From NCBI GenBank assembly GCA_963662155.1, contig OY759263.1, positions 25,484,048 to 25,548,047 on the forward strand: a DNA stretch of 64,000 nucleotides, read 5' to 3'. The notes beneath the pieces are model-generated. The model ran no database searches and had not been told where the DNA came from. It was given only the letters and a program-made list of their open reading frames with translations. Made by a program: the position numbers and the translations under genes. The DNA comes from Lamellibrachia columna. Its lineage: Eukaryota; Annelida; Polychaeta; Sabellida; Siboglinidae. Below are positions 25,189 to 36,304 of the stretch, piece after piece; position 1 is the stretch's first letter, and the number at the start of each line of letters is the position of its first letter.

Positions 25189-25684
25189 CGTGCGTGCGCG
25201 CGTGCGTGCGTGTGTGTGTGTGTGTGTGTGTGTTTGTGTGAGTGTGTGTGTATGTGTGTGCGTGCGTGCGTGCTTGCGCGCGTGTGTGTGTGTGTGCGTG
25301 TGCGTGCGCGTGCGCGCGTGCGCGTGTGCGTGTGCGTGTGCGTGTGCGTGTGCGTGTGTGTGTGTGTGTGTGCGTGTGCAATATATCAAAATAACTGAAC
25401 ACTTTATTACCGGCTAGTGACGCGAATAGATCTTCCACATTGCGTAATGGGTAATGTCCCAGTTCAACATTCGGATTGGCGGTTACCTTGATATCTCCAC
25501 AAATTCGCAGTTGTGTTCGCTGTCGGCAACACCACTATGGGAGCAGACCAGTCATTGTGGTCTACCTTCCTTATAATGTTATCTTGTTCCAACCTGCTTA
25601 GCTCAGCTTCCACTGTATCTCTAAGTGGGACTGGTAAAGGCCTTGTCTTGTGGAAATTAGGTTGTACATTATCCATCATGTAGA
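24170..25684 (-). mobile_element. Gypsy-type retrotransposon relic 2
   Basis: Minus-strand pol fragments. N-terminal RT (25679-25464) has SRLEQDNIIRKVDHNDWSAP. An RT palm piece at about 25090-24960 reads QLELDAE then [12 protein letters not shown]. RNase H and connection (about 24700-24190) include LMLQAYTYEIEYRKPEDHGN. It is frameshifted throughout. A 285-bp (TG)n array interrupts it at the RT motif A region. The 5' end at 25684 joins the FReD intron 4 module at the same place as relic 1 at 16575, so the two are one insertion copied by duplication. Confidence 0.85.
25095..25378. repeat. (TG)n / (TGCG)n microsatellite inside Gypsy RT
   Basis: About 285 bp. It lies exactly between codons for FDILH and QLELDA. 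The Gypsy copy at 60565-60840 has only CTCGCATACTAG here, so the array expanded within the RT coding sequence after insertion. Confidence 0.95.
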
Positions 25685-25689
25685 TGTGT

Positions 25690-26950
25690 GCTTTGTTTCA
25701 AAAACGCCAATTACTTTTATTTTTGGCAAAAAGTTGCTTATAAAGATGATACTACCATGCATTGCCCCTTTTCTATGTCATTACACAGTACGGTTAATAA
25801 TTATTGCTCTTTATGTTCATTTTGCTGTGAATGTTTAACCTTCATGCAAATCAAGCAATTAATGCATTACATAATTTACTGTTTGCGCGTAGACATATCA
25901 GACAACGAACGGGAGGCATTTCTGTTTGCTGTATTAGCACTTCGGGCACTTGTTTACTGCTGCGTGCAGGCGAATGAGACGACGTGATCGTGCGAAATGT
26001 ATTTTAGCACTTCTCAATACTATTTAAATGTCGTAGAACAATGTTCTAAATGGCCGAAAATTCTGATAATCTGTTGATGTTTTATGGCGCACATTTTAAT
26101 AACCGATTAGACTATTAAGCGGCAAGAACAGGAATTGGTCATAGCTGCAATATGGCTTGGGCTTTTTATCAATCACGCGATTAACCCATAACATAATCGC
26201 ATACCTTTGCCATGTTTGATAACATTAATATAAAGAAAATAATATCACCGATTCAGATATATCAAACAAGTTTATATTTATTGTACGCAAATTAAAATCG
26301 ATGTGATGGTAAATGTATTCCTGTATTTGTAAAGTCGTTTGCACAAATTGCTTTTTCAGTTTGAGGTGTTGAATTCTGTTTAAAAATATCGATTCCGTAT
26401 ATGCTGTCCGTTTTCCACGAGCACGGAATTTCTGTTCTAAAAGGGTGACTGCCGTTTGAATCCATGGATTCTCTGAATTCCGTCCGTTTTCTGCGTTGGC
26501 TGAAAATCAATTTCCCAACACTTTATTTTCTCGATTGTAATTATATATTATCTGCTTTAAAAAGAAAGAGTCTATATATAAAATCATGTTTACAATATAT
26601 TACATATATGAAATGCATGTTGATCTATATTTTGGGATACCCCAAAGAATGACATGTCATCTTGTAAAACAATTAAAGAACAATTTTAAAAGGCCACGGT
26701 TGTGTCATAGCCATAGTAGGTAAGGATGAAGTTTACCCGAGCGTGACGGACTCCGTCCGATTTTTCAATTTTAATGCCACGAAACATTTCGCGATCTCCA
26801 CAAATATCACGAAATAGGTGTAATGTATACCTAACACTGCGTTCGTTCAAGTGCATGAGCCTGAAATATGTATATTTAAGTAACTTAGCGGCATTAACAC
26901 GAGCAGTTAACATTAAAATAACGAATACACAGTTGCGATATGGTCACAAT
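25690..26950 (+). other. Intron 4 module of FReD unit B (exon 5 lost)
   Basis: Homologous to the A, C and D intron 4 modules up to CACAATGAATGATTTTCGTG at about 26945-26965, where the others run on to the exon 5 acceptor. Here the sequence switches to unrelated DNA, so exon 5 is deleted. Confidence 0.8.
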
Positions 26951-26964
26951 GAATGATTTTCGTG

Positions 26965-27477
26965 TCAGTGTGTCATGGGTGCATCCAGCCCCGGAAAACG
27001 GGGGTGTCCAATAGAAACCACCAGGTAGCAGAATTTCTAGTTATCCAAATGTATGCAGGATACACACGCACGAACTACGCATGTACGCACTACGAACGCA
27101 CGGTCGCACACACGCTCGCACGCACGCACACATACATACCAATATAGTAGTTCCTTGTTACAAAGCCAAACCTTATTATTTCAAGCCAACTCGTATTTAA
27201 AGGTGTAATGGCCTTACAAGAGCAGTGACCTCCCGTGTGTGGGGGTTTTCATGGTATATGCACACAATCAGTACATGACTGTTTGCACCACTTTTTGTGT
27301 TATTTGTCTGAACCAAAGAATTAATCTTCCCGGTCATTTCGCAGAACCTTCGTATGCTTCGTCGTGCATATTTCGGAAGTCTTTTTCCGGCGACGGACGT
27401 CTCTGTATCTGTAGAGTAACCCACGTAAAACTTCAAGAATTCCACGCGGATCGTGTGCTTTCATCTTTCAACGTTGT
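26965..27477. other. Unassigned sequence with GCAC-rich tract
   Basis: Contains CACACGCACGAACTACGCA-like simple sequence at 27060-27140. No gene was recognised; the open frame at 27239-27625 runs into the minisatellite and is not thought to be coding. Confidence 0.5.
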
Positions 27478-28190
27478 GAAGCGATTTTGTTTTGGGGGGC
27501 GGCCACTGAGATTGAACAGTTCCGCGTCGTCAGACACAGATAGTCATCGTACGCACACAAACAGTATATATCAGGCCCGCCGGCTGGAGGGGGTGCGTTG
27601 GGTGCGTACACACCCCTCGCGCTGAGACAAAAACGTTTTAGAGGTCCGATGAGATAAAAGAGTTCCGCTTAACAAGATACACATTTGATGGCCTGAGACC
27701 ATTTTTATCTGCGGGGTGGGGGACGGGAGGGGGGCGTTGAGACGGAAGATTTCCGCTTTATTAAAACAAATTTGCCAGTCGCTGTGACTGAAATGTTTCG
27801 CTTCTTCGGGCAAAATATTGCTTGATGAAGCGATCCTCTTCGTCAGACATATTCTGGGGCCGCTAAAACTGTACATTTCCGCTTCATCGGAATAATTGTT
27901 TTGGGCCGCTGAGACAAAGTTGACAGTGCGACTTGGGCATGTTTTAATTTTTTTTTGGGGAGGGGCGGCCACTGACACTAAAAATGTGTCTGAACGCTTC
28001 GTCAGATACAGTTCTGGGGCCGTTGAGACTGGACGGTTTCGCTTGATCAGACATACTTTGGTGGGCCGCTGAGACAGTGAGACTGAAGAGTTTCATTTCG
28101 TCAGATAATTTTTTGGTGGTGGCATTGAGACGGAAGAGTTTCGCCATTAATGGGGGTCGCTTATACTGAAGATTTCCGCTTAGTGGTTAC
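27478..28190 (+). repeat. Degenerate minisatellite, about 10 copies
   Basis: Strongly diverged units of roughly 50-75 bp built on GGGGCCGCTGAGACTGAAGA, then GTTTCCGCTTCGTCAGACAT. Recognisable starts lie near 27495, 27615, 27735, 27860, 27905, 27965, 28018, 28068 and 28120. Its length variation and divergence suggest an old array. Confidence 0.75.
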
Positions 28191-29090
28191 CATATGTGTG
28201 ATGTGCATTGTCAAGAAAGCAACTATATATTGTTGGCACCAATCCGCAGGAACTGTTGCCAGTTTGTTGAAAGATTAGAGGGTATACCAACTTTCCACAT
28301 GACGCCCTTCCCATCAGATAATAGCAATATCACGTTGCCTTTTATACTTGTTCTCGAACATGGGTACCAAGACGCTCTATCCTTAGTTGTACTTCACAGC
28401 AACGTAACATTCGTCCACTATTTGTGTCCCACTTAAGAATCCTACACTTCAGCCTATGCGGAAGCACCGCCCAATCCGGGATATCGAATGTTCGACCCAA
28501 TTTCCCGTCTCACCAACCCGCTACTAAATATCCCACTCTCTCAAACTGTTAAATTTCACCAAAAAAACCACGTGTGGTTTTACCTTTATTAATTCAGCTA
28601 GTCGACGATAATCCTAATAATTTAGACGTACGCTGTATATACACTAGCATGAGATGGTGTGCAGTGGTCTCAACCTCTAACCTCCCACCTGTATAGGCTT
28701 GCCATCATCCCATCTCTCACCTGTTTTGGGGGCCAACCTCCCACCAATTTTAAGAATCCACCTCCCACTAACCCACTTCCCGGCTCCCACCTTTTTTGAG
28801 GTCAACCTCCCACGTCCCACTCTCTTCCACACACCCACTATCATAATTGTCGCCGGAATCGTGTTAAAGTGGTGGTGCTTTAATGTATGTGGCGCCATCT
28901 GGCTATAAAATTTGGACGGTTTCATTGTAGATAATGTTTACATGCTGTCCACCAGGTTTGTTTCTCGTTATGTGGAGGACACTGCACTTGCGAGGGTGGA
29001 ATTCCATTTGCTAAGTTCCTTCCCATGTGGTAGCGTGTCCAGATCCCGGGAAGGGTTGCTGCCCCTGCACTGTTGAATATTGTCATGGTG
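28191..29090. other. Unassigned; pyrimidine-rich tract at 28676-28845
   Basis: No gene recognised. Between 28676 and 28845 the phrase CCTCCCAC recurs about six times with intervening short spacers, a degenerate CT-rich repeat. Confidence 0.5.
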
Positions 29091-29099
29091 ATAACTCAA

Positions 29100-30335
29100 T
29101 CAAAAACAAATGTATTAATAAGTGTGTGCAGTTGGGTTTGTTGATACTGGAGTGAGCAGCATGCATTACTGTTTAACTCTCCACGATATTTGGAGGCTAT
29201 GCTGGATACAAATGTGGGACAACGAATGTGGTTATTTCCTGTGTCGATTGCAGCTGTACGAATCGACAGAAAACAGGATCTAACATCTTGTTTCATATGT
29301 AAGAATCCTTAATTTCACAAAACTTGTTTAGTTGACTGTCATCATGAACACAGGTGATCGACACTCCTACCAAAGCAAGCCATGGATGAAAGACTGCGTC
29401 TTCATTTTAGACGCCATGGCAATTCACAAAGAAATCGTCGGTGAACCAGTTGGCAGATGTTATGTTGGATTTGCAGATTACCTGACGCTGACGACTGAAG
29501 CTTTGGTGTTTGCAAGCGTAACAGGACATTGGAAGCACACTGTCGCCTGATTGTCTAGCTTTGTTGATCAAATCCGGAATCAATGTCAACGCAGGTGTTT
29601 GATGCAAAACGCGCATTGAGTACTACGTGCACAATATGAATGTCCGTGTTGTAGCACGGACCATCAGTTCGTCAGTGGCCGATGCCACAGACTTCCTCCG
29701 AGAATATACGGCCAAGGAGGAAGTGAGGAAACCACACATTTCTTTCGAAAAGTTGATAGCTTTTTCGATCTACTAAACACAAAAAATATACATGGAAGAG
29801 GATCAAACCTCCATTGTGTTTAGAAAATATGGGGGAGTGGGAACAATTTCTGGAAGAAATATATGACTACATAATGAACTTGAAAGACGACAAGGGCAGA
29901 CCACGGAGAGCAGGACGTGGCAAAACGGCAATAATTGGTTTTGCAGTAGCGAGGAAATCACTCATCAACATCAGCATTGACCTTATCACCCAGACACAGA
30001 GGAAGGAGGAACAACAACCCTATTGTAAAGCATTTCAAGTTAGCCCTCCGCAGAATACTGATGAGGAACAGCATTTCGCTGTGCAGCACTGGAAATTGCA
30101 CATACCGCATATTTGTAACTCTTTCAAAACTCTACTAGATGTCAACTCATGAATTATATTTTTTTTCAATATTAAGTCATCTGCATTTACAGAGGCCCTT
30201 TTCGATCGCATTTGTTTGATAAAACATGTGCAAGGTCGTCTCCAGTGGGTTCTTGCTGTAATGCAGCGTGGATGTCACTGACCTGTGCTTGCATCGCTGT
30301 ATCATAGTGTAAACGTCATGTACCCCTTTAGCTTT
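29100..30335 (+). mobile_element. P-element-like DNA transposon relic
   Basis: It surrounds the transposase relic at 29329-30150. Its left part (29110-29300, around GGAGTGAGCAGCATGCATTA and GGATCTAACATCTTG) and right part (30105-30335, CATATTTGTAACTC, CCAGTGGGTTCTTGC) both recur at 40735-41867 without the central coding region. Terminal inverted repeats were not resolved. Confidence 0.6.
29329..30150 (+). pseudogene. P-element / THAP9-like transposase fragment
   Basis: The first block (29341-29550) reads WMKDCVFILDAMAIHKEI, then GFADYLTLTTEALVFASVTG and HWKH. This matches the pattern around the catalytic aspartate of P-element-type transposases (DAM-I-K, TEALVF, WK). A second block (29814-30152) has GRGKTAIIGFAVARKSLI, like the later 'RKT-GF-KS' region of that family. 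Stops and frame changes lie between them, so no active enzyme is made. The family call is from remembered motif order. The upstream THAP DNA-binding domain was not seen. Confidence 0.65.
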
Positions 30336-30514
30336 AACAGGTGGATAAGTGGTTTATTTAAATGGGTTGATGAGGAAATTAACTAGTAGTGGGAATTGAA
30401 CAATAAATCAGCTTCGTGGAAATGTGATATGAGAACTGGACTGTACCAGTAGAAACACAACATTTATTTTGAAACATCTATATCTAGAAAGCGGACGGAA
30501 CAGACATATTAATA

Positions 30515-31384
30515 GTTCCTTCATAATGGAAAGAAGCAAACATAACGCCGCTATTTAAGAAGGGATCGAGGAACAAGCCAGAAAATTACAGACCAGAGAG
30601 TTTAACACCAGTTGTATGTAAATTACTCGAAACATTAATTAGAGACCACATGGTGGAATGCCTTATAAAACATAAATTAATAAATGCATCTCAACATGGG
30701 TTCATTAAAGCAAGGTCATGTCGAACCAATCTCTTATGTTTTTTTGAAGAAATTAGAAAGTGGGCAGATGACGGGTCACTAGTGGATGTTGTCTAATTAG
30801 ATTTTCAGAAAGCTTTCGATAAAGTGCCACATCAAAGATTGTTACTTTAGTTAGACCACACTTAGAATATTGTATTCAAGCATGGAGGACATAGACAAGC
30901 TAGAAAGAATACAATGAAGAGCAACTAAAATGATTCCAGAATTGAGAGACCTTAGTTACGAAAGCCGCTTATTACAATGTGGTTTGACAACGCTAGATAC
31001 CAGGAGATTAAGAGGATACCAAATAGAAGTGTTTAAAATAGTGAACGGTTATGAGGATGTTGATACGAATATGTTCTTCAAACTTAAAGAAGGCAGTAGA
31101 ACCAGAGGACACAAAGCAGCATTAGTTAAGGAGCAGTGTAGGTTGGACATGAGAAAGTACTCTTTCTCACAGAGGGTGATAAATGAATGGAACAAACTGC
31201 CGAATGATTGTGTTAATGCTGGTAGTGTGAATATGTTTTAAAATAGAATTGATATATATCTGCTAAGAGCGGGCTACACATGAGATGAGACAATTGTTCG
31301 ACTCACGATAAGCCAATGTCTTCCTTGTCCACTTGCCATCTGGAACTTGTTGTTTGGGATGGCAGTGTTGTTAAATCTTGTTAA
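30515..31384 (+). mobile_element. Family 1 LINE with internal deletion
   Basis: The RT entry region (about 30530-30845: KKGSRNKPENYRP-like, HLSTWVH-like, then DFQKAFDKVPHQRLL) jumps near 30848 straight into the post-RT block ([12 protein letters not shown], with a second small deletion), continuing open from 30930 to 31241. It ends at about 31384 with TTGTTAAATCTTGTTAAAA, right at the truncated DIRS-like element. Confidence 0.85.
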
Positions 31385-31631
31385 AATGCACTAGATGGGT
31401 CAGTAAACCCATTAACCTCGTGGAAATAAGCCACAGTTGAAACCGTTGACGCAATGGACGAGAAAGCCAAATATAATGCAAATATATGCGCAATAAACAG
31501 CAAGATCATATAAACAAAAACTGGCAAGCACAAGGGAACATCTGTCGAACCATAAAAGGCTACACATTTCTTCCAAGCGCGCACATGATGGGCCCTGGAT
31601 GACGGTGCTAGTGACGCTGTCAGCAGGAGCT
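31385..31631 (-). pseudogene. Tyrosine recombinase N-terminus (copy 1)
   Basis: Encodes AHHVRAWKKCVAFYG-like, then FSSIASTVSTVAYFHEVNGF and DPSSAF. This is the core-binding (SAM-like) half of a DIRS/Ngaro YR. The catalytic half is missing, removed at the LINE junction. Confidence 0.75.
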
Positions 31632-32144
31632 CTAAAGAATCACTAAGCCGGCTGGGGATACATGGTACGGCACTTCCCTTGGACTGACCGTCCCCCAGGG
31701 CGCCAACACACGGAATTCGTCCAACTGTGAACGCGACAGTTTATCAGCGAGAATATTACACCGACCTGGTATGTGGGATGCAGCGAAGTTAATATTAAAT
31801 CTGATGCACGCCAATAACAGTGGACATAGCAATGCGATGATATGGGACTCCCGCGATGTTTGCTTATTAATAATAGGAACAAGGGCTTCGTTGTCAGTGA
31901 AGAAACAGATACCCTAGTTAGCCCAAACAGAACCCCACACATGCATTGCTACCATAATTGCATACAATTCTAAAACAGCCACATTATAGCAACGCCATGC
32001 TACTGGCCACACACCATAAAACCACTCTGGCCCGCAAATCGCCCCATAACCCATGCCACCAGCTGCATCTGTGTACAGTTGTAAGTAGTAACCTGTAAGA
32101 AAGTGTTCATCCAAGAAAAACGACCTACCATTGAAATGTGTCAA
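31632..32144 (-). pseudogene. RNase H of DIRS-like copy 1
   Basis: Reads YLQLYTDAAGGMGYGAICG, then AVLELYAIMVAMHVWG and, after a frameshift near 31925, LLACIRFNINFAASHIPGR. The TDA, ELYA and HIPG blocks are the RNase H core typical of DIRS-group elements. A stop near 31915 breaks the ADNEAL region. Confidence 0.82.
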
Positions 32145-32327
32145 AAAGTCTAGCTATACCCCCAGATCTAAATTAGCTTGTCGTGTCAAGCGAATGTGAT
32201 GGTGCGGCTTAAATCATCACATAGTTAAGTCGAGCAGTCTTCGCAGATAGGCCCTACCTGGGACAACAACGGCACAACCAAAATTCAGTACACATTTGAG
32301 GGATTGAAGCTCTTTAAGTGTAACCTT

Positions 32328-33109
32328 CTATTTACGTGTGAACTCTAAGAGTAAAGCCCCGGCCTTTAACAGTTTGTCGTCGGGCAGTATCGCCTCCATG
32401 CGGACGGCATCCAAGATTATCCCCAAAAATGTGATGGAAGAAGAGAGACCTACAGTTTTACCGGGCGCAAGCTGTACCCCAAGTTGGTTGCAAAGGTCAA
32501 TAAAAGCCATCAAGTCATGTTCACATTTACCCGCGGAATGGGCCACAAAGAGAAAATCATCGATCACATGCACTACTTCACTCGCTTCCAACTTATGCTT
32601 TACAACCCACTCCAAAGCCGAGTTGAAATATTCAAAAATGGCACAAGAACTAGAGCAGCCCTTTGGGAGAACTGCATCCATATAGAACTTCCCTAGCCAC
32701 TGAAATACCAGCAAAGGGCGTTCATCTGGTGAGACGGGCATAATGCGAAACTCAGATTCAACATCGACTTTAGCAATATACACAGACTGCGGTGAACGTT
32801 TAATATATGAAATGGCATCATGAATAGTGGCATACTGCACTAAAGACATCTCCTGACGAATAAAATAGTTCACTGAAGAACCCTCAGGGTACGACAGGTG
32901 GTGAATCATTCTAAATTCACCCAGGATTTTCTTAGACACAACGCCCAGACGAGATATCCTGTAATTGGGGAAAATGGCACAACATCATATGGCCCTAATA
33001 TCCGACCTAGCGCTATTTTCTTATTTAGTTTACGGTCTATAACCCCGGAAAAAGTGTCGGCAGACTGCAGATTACGTATCACATAAGTGGGCGGTGGCGG
33101 CACACCCAC
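32328..33109 (-). pseudogene. Reverse transcriptase of DIRS-like copy 1
   Basis: The main frame (32939-32328) is open for 203 codons: GEFRMIHHLSYPEGSSVN, IAKVDVESEFRIMPVSPD, LPKGCSSSCAIFEYFNSAL, the catalytic VVHVIDDFLFVAHS, and LAPGKTVG to FLGIILD. IDD replaces the YADD of other retroelements, as is usual in the DIRS group. The upstream segment (33109-32906, VPPPPTYVIRNLQSADTFSG) is in another frame, so a frameshift separates them. Confidence 0.88.
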
Positions 33110-33197
33110 ATAGCCTATCTTGAAGCCAATTGGTCAATCCATGAACAAAATATGAAGCTAAATTGCAAGCGCTGTGGGACAAACAGGGGAAGACATC

Positions 33198-34440
33198 CTA
33201 TTTCCTAGACCAAGCTGGCGGACCAGGGGCAGATGACGGTCCGGCGGGAGGATTGGACGGAGATGGGGAACTGGAACTATATCGCTTCTCATGGGCCCTG
33301 CAACGGAACAGTGGGTGGGGACCGTTATAACGGCGGCAAGTGTCTCCCCTACAGGAACCCACCCCCCCCCCCCGTTGTAAATGAAACATGGACTGGCTGA
33401 ACGCGGTCGGGTCTTACCCTTGCCTTAAAAGGGAGAACCACCCGATGGAAAAAAAACTACGAGCAGATGATTGGGAAACGTTCATCCAAAGTTCCCAAAT
33501 CACGGAGTCCCATGCCCACCCACGCTGTTGACGAAGAGAGCGAAATGCCTCGTCGTACGTCGCCAATTGACCACCCCCCCCCCCACCCCACCCCCTTTAA
33601 ATAAGTTGCGGATGGTTTGTATTTCACTATTTCAGCATATGTAGGGCGGAAGGGAGGTTACCAGGATGCACTAGATAGACCGACATAGACCTATCAAAGG
33701 CTATTGCTGAAAGGACAACAACTCGGTCTTACCTTTTGCCGGGTACACACAGGAAATGGGGCCCTGGCCATCCCCAGCCGACTGGACGGAAAGGGCATAG
33801 TCCTGTGGCTGAGCATAATTATTTTGCAACATCAGCGCTAAGTCAACATACTCACCTGCCCAAATATTCGCCTTCATCCTATCCGGGTACGGACATCTTC
33901 TGCAAGGCAGAGGATGAACAGGCAGCCACCATTTCCTGTGTACATGAACAACAGGGGGATCATGAAGAGCACTCCCACTACAGTCAAAGGATTTAGCCAT
34001 GGAGCCACATCAGAATGCGCCCGATGTTGCTGGGGCAGGGGGTCCATGTGCAGTTGCGGTTGCCAATTGCCGGCAGAGGCTGGCGCAGTTGTCGCGGCTG
34101 CCGACGCGGCTGGCACGGGTCGCAAGGCGAGGACCATGGAGTGGATCTCGTGAAGCATCCGCTCCGACGAGGCAATGTGACGCTCCATGTCACGCTCTCA
34201 TGCACGCCGCACCGATGCTGCGTCATCGAGCAACACTGCCTGGAGACCGGGCGCGTCGTCAAAGTCCTGTCGCACCGCACATTCAGGCGGTGGGGCTCCC
34301 AAAGCTGCCGACAAACGAGCAGATGCGCAGGTGGCAGGACGTCCGGCAGCAGTGCGGGACCGAGTCTGGCGATCCGTCGGCTGCTGCTGGCGAGCAGGTC
34401 GTCCTCGAGATGATTTCGCAGGAGGCATCCTGTAAACCAA
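33198..34440 (-). pseudogene. Gag-like region of DIRS-like copy 1
   Basis: A decayed gag ORF in several frames. It has a start-like region near 34425 (MPPAKSSRGRPARQQQPTDR), an Ala-rich stretch (about 34188-33990, APASAGNWQPQLHM) and a Cys/His cluster near 33360-33290 (GSCRGDTCRRYNGPHPLFRC) equivalent to the zinc-finger-like motif of copy 2. Contains poly(C) runs at 33361-33374 and 33571-33590. Confidence 0.7.
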
Positions 34441-34459
34441 TATACAGACACAGCATTCT

Positions 34460-35100
34460 AAAACAAAGATCAGAACATAATCAGACTTGCAATCGAAACA
34501 ACCCGTCATACGGACCGATTACGAGATGCAGCACAGCGTAGTATGACAAAACAATCTCAGCATAACGCCAAGTGACAATCAAACGTCATACAATAAAACA
34601 AGTTAGTTGTCACACAGGCGATACTGTTGCAGCAGAAACAAAAGCTGAGAACAACTCGATGTATAAAACGAGAATCAGCCACAGCAGCAAGATGAAATCA
34701 GCCGCGGTATAAAAGCGGTCCAAAGCCCGAACAGCATGTAAAAACATGTGAATATGCAACACAACCGAAAAAGGATCGGCTAAAGCCAACGCGGCGTGTA
34801 CAAACACGAGAATCTGATACAGCAGAAAACACTGGCTAAAAGCAGAGGTAAATATTACCCGAGAATCTGCCCCAGCATAAAAACCGACTGAAGCCCATCC
34901 AACGCATCCATGAAAATCTGTTGGCGCAGAAAAAACACCGATTACCGCCAACACGTGTAAGAATACCAGAAACTGCCACCGCTGAACATACATACAAATA
35001 TGCAGCAATAGAAATACAGCCGAGTTAAATATTACAAAAAGATGAATCACCACCAAAACACATGGCTGCCTCGTTGTGAAAATACTACAAGACATCTAGC
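34460..35100 (-). repeat. Degenerate repeats 5' of DIRS-like copy 1
   Basis: The segment upstream of gag holds about seven diverged copies of a roughly 75-85-bp unit. Marker phrases are GAGAATCTGC, CAGCATAAAA, GCTGAAGCC-like and ACGCGGCGTGTA. On the minus strand it is open for 161 codons (35095-34610), giving a hydrophobic protein with repeated FLH-ALA-F patterns. It is probably the element's 5' untranslated repeat region rather than a real membrane protein gene. Confidence 0.6.
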
Positions 35101-35109
35101 CAATGAACG

Positions 35110-35420
35110 GGTTAACCGCCTTCATCATGGCCCCTCGAATACTCCAGAAAAAACGGTAATTTCCAATGTCTGAAAAAAGTACACCATCCCGGCGAAAACT
35201 GCCAGGATACTGTTCCAGAGACGCTTATGTCTCCAGAAAACATGCCGTCTACCCCTTTACACAAAGGCTCTAGCTTCTCATTAAGCGCGATCACCCGAGC
35301 GGCACCCTCCTCAAAACTCAAATCTCGCCACCGCTGCCGACGGACCACCAGGCACACCGCGACCCGGCTCACACCCATAGCCAACACTGAACAGTTCAGA
35401 CGCAAGATATTGCATGCCAC
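35110..35420 (-). other. Unassigned; possible element leader or flank
   Basis: Open minus-strand frame through 35420-35112 (phrases [29 protein letters not shown]) with no family match. It may belong to the 5' end of the DIRS-like element. Confidence 0.35.
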
Positions 35421-35422
35421 CA

Positions 35423-35561
<139 letters not shown>

Positions 35562-35729
35562 GAGCAAAGAACGGGAGGGTCATTAGGTTAATCATGCTAA
35601 TTTAGTGCAAAGACACCTGGATTCCTGACTAAATGCTCCCGTGACACCAATCAGAGCGCAGTGATCATGCAGACGACGCAGTTTGAATTCGTTCTCTCTT
35701 AATACAATTTTGTTCTAACCCTGTCTTTT

Positions 35730-35835
<106 letters not shown>

Positions 35836-35900
35836 GACCTTTGTTGTTTCTTTGTCTCCCGTTGACATGCAATTACAATGGATTTTTGGTAGTCAAAAAA

Positions 35901-36022
35901 GAGGGGGTCCAGACCCCCTGGACCGAAAATTTAAAACAAAGATATGTGGGCTCCACAATCCAACGCCAGGCTGACTACGCCCGATGCGAGCCTCCTGGAC
36001 GTCGGGTTCAATAGAGCCCACA
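35901..36022. other. Palindromes at the 3' side of DIRS-like copy 2
   Basis: AGGGGGTC-CA-GACCCCCT at about 35902-35919 is a perfect 8-bp inverted repeat with a 2-nt loop. ATGTGGGCTC (about 35944) and GAGCCCACAT (about 36014) form a second, 10-bp inverted repeat about 60 bp apart. These may be terminal structures of the element. The second one superficially resembles a tRNA acceptor stem, but no T-arm fits. Confidence 0.6.
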
Positions 36023-36304
36023 TTTCAACACATAAAGCAGTAGCAGTATTCCTAGAACAAATAAAATAAACAATGGCATTACTATTGTCATAGTACACCC
36101 TTAAACCAAATAGCATAATGCCCTACATGCTATCACGCAGTCTATGAATATAACTACCTGCTTAAAAATACACTAGCTCTGACTGGAAAAAACTACAAAG
36201 GTGGGGCCAATTCGCCATCGGTCACCGACACATGTGACCACCCCACCAACCGTAAATAACCGCTGAAGTTAAGAACCGTTAGATAGAACAGTGAACACTC
36301 CTAC

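Larger units (their letters stand above)
31385..34440 (-). mobile_element. DIRS/Ngaro-like tyrosine-recombinase retrotransposon, copy 1
   Basis: Minus-strand order gag, RT, RNase H, YR. The 3' end is cut: only the N-terminal recombinase part remains, where the LINE ending at 31384 abuts. It is about as long and ordered as copy 2 (36305-40111), in the same orientation 2 kb away. Frameshifts occur in gag and RNase H. Confidence 0.8.

Noticed and set aside
24958..25417. Cys-Val and His-Thr repeat ORFs over TG/CA arrays (also 18.9 and 43.2 kb)
   Set aside because: Translation of dinucleotide repeats. The 43025-43657 frame even runs into exon 5 but in the wrong frame.
35945..36020. tRNA gene suggested by the GTGGGCTC / GAGCCCAC ends
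   Set aside because: The T-arm and anticodon arm do not pair on either strand. Treated as an inverted repeat of the DIRS-like element.
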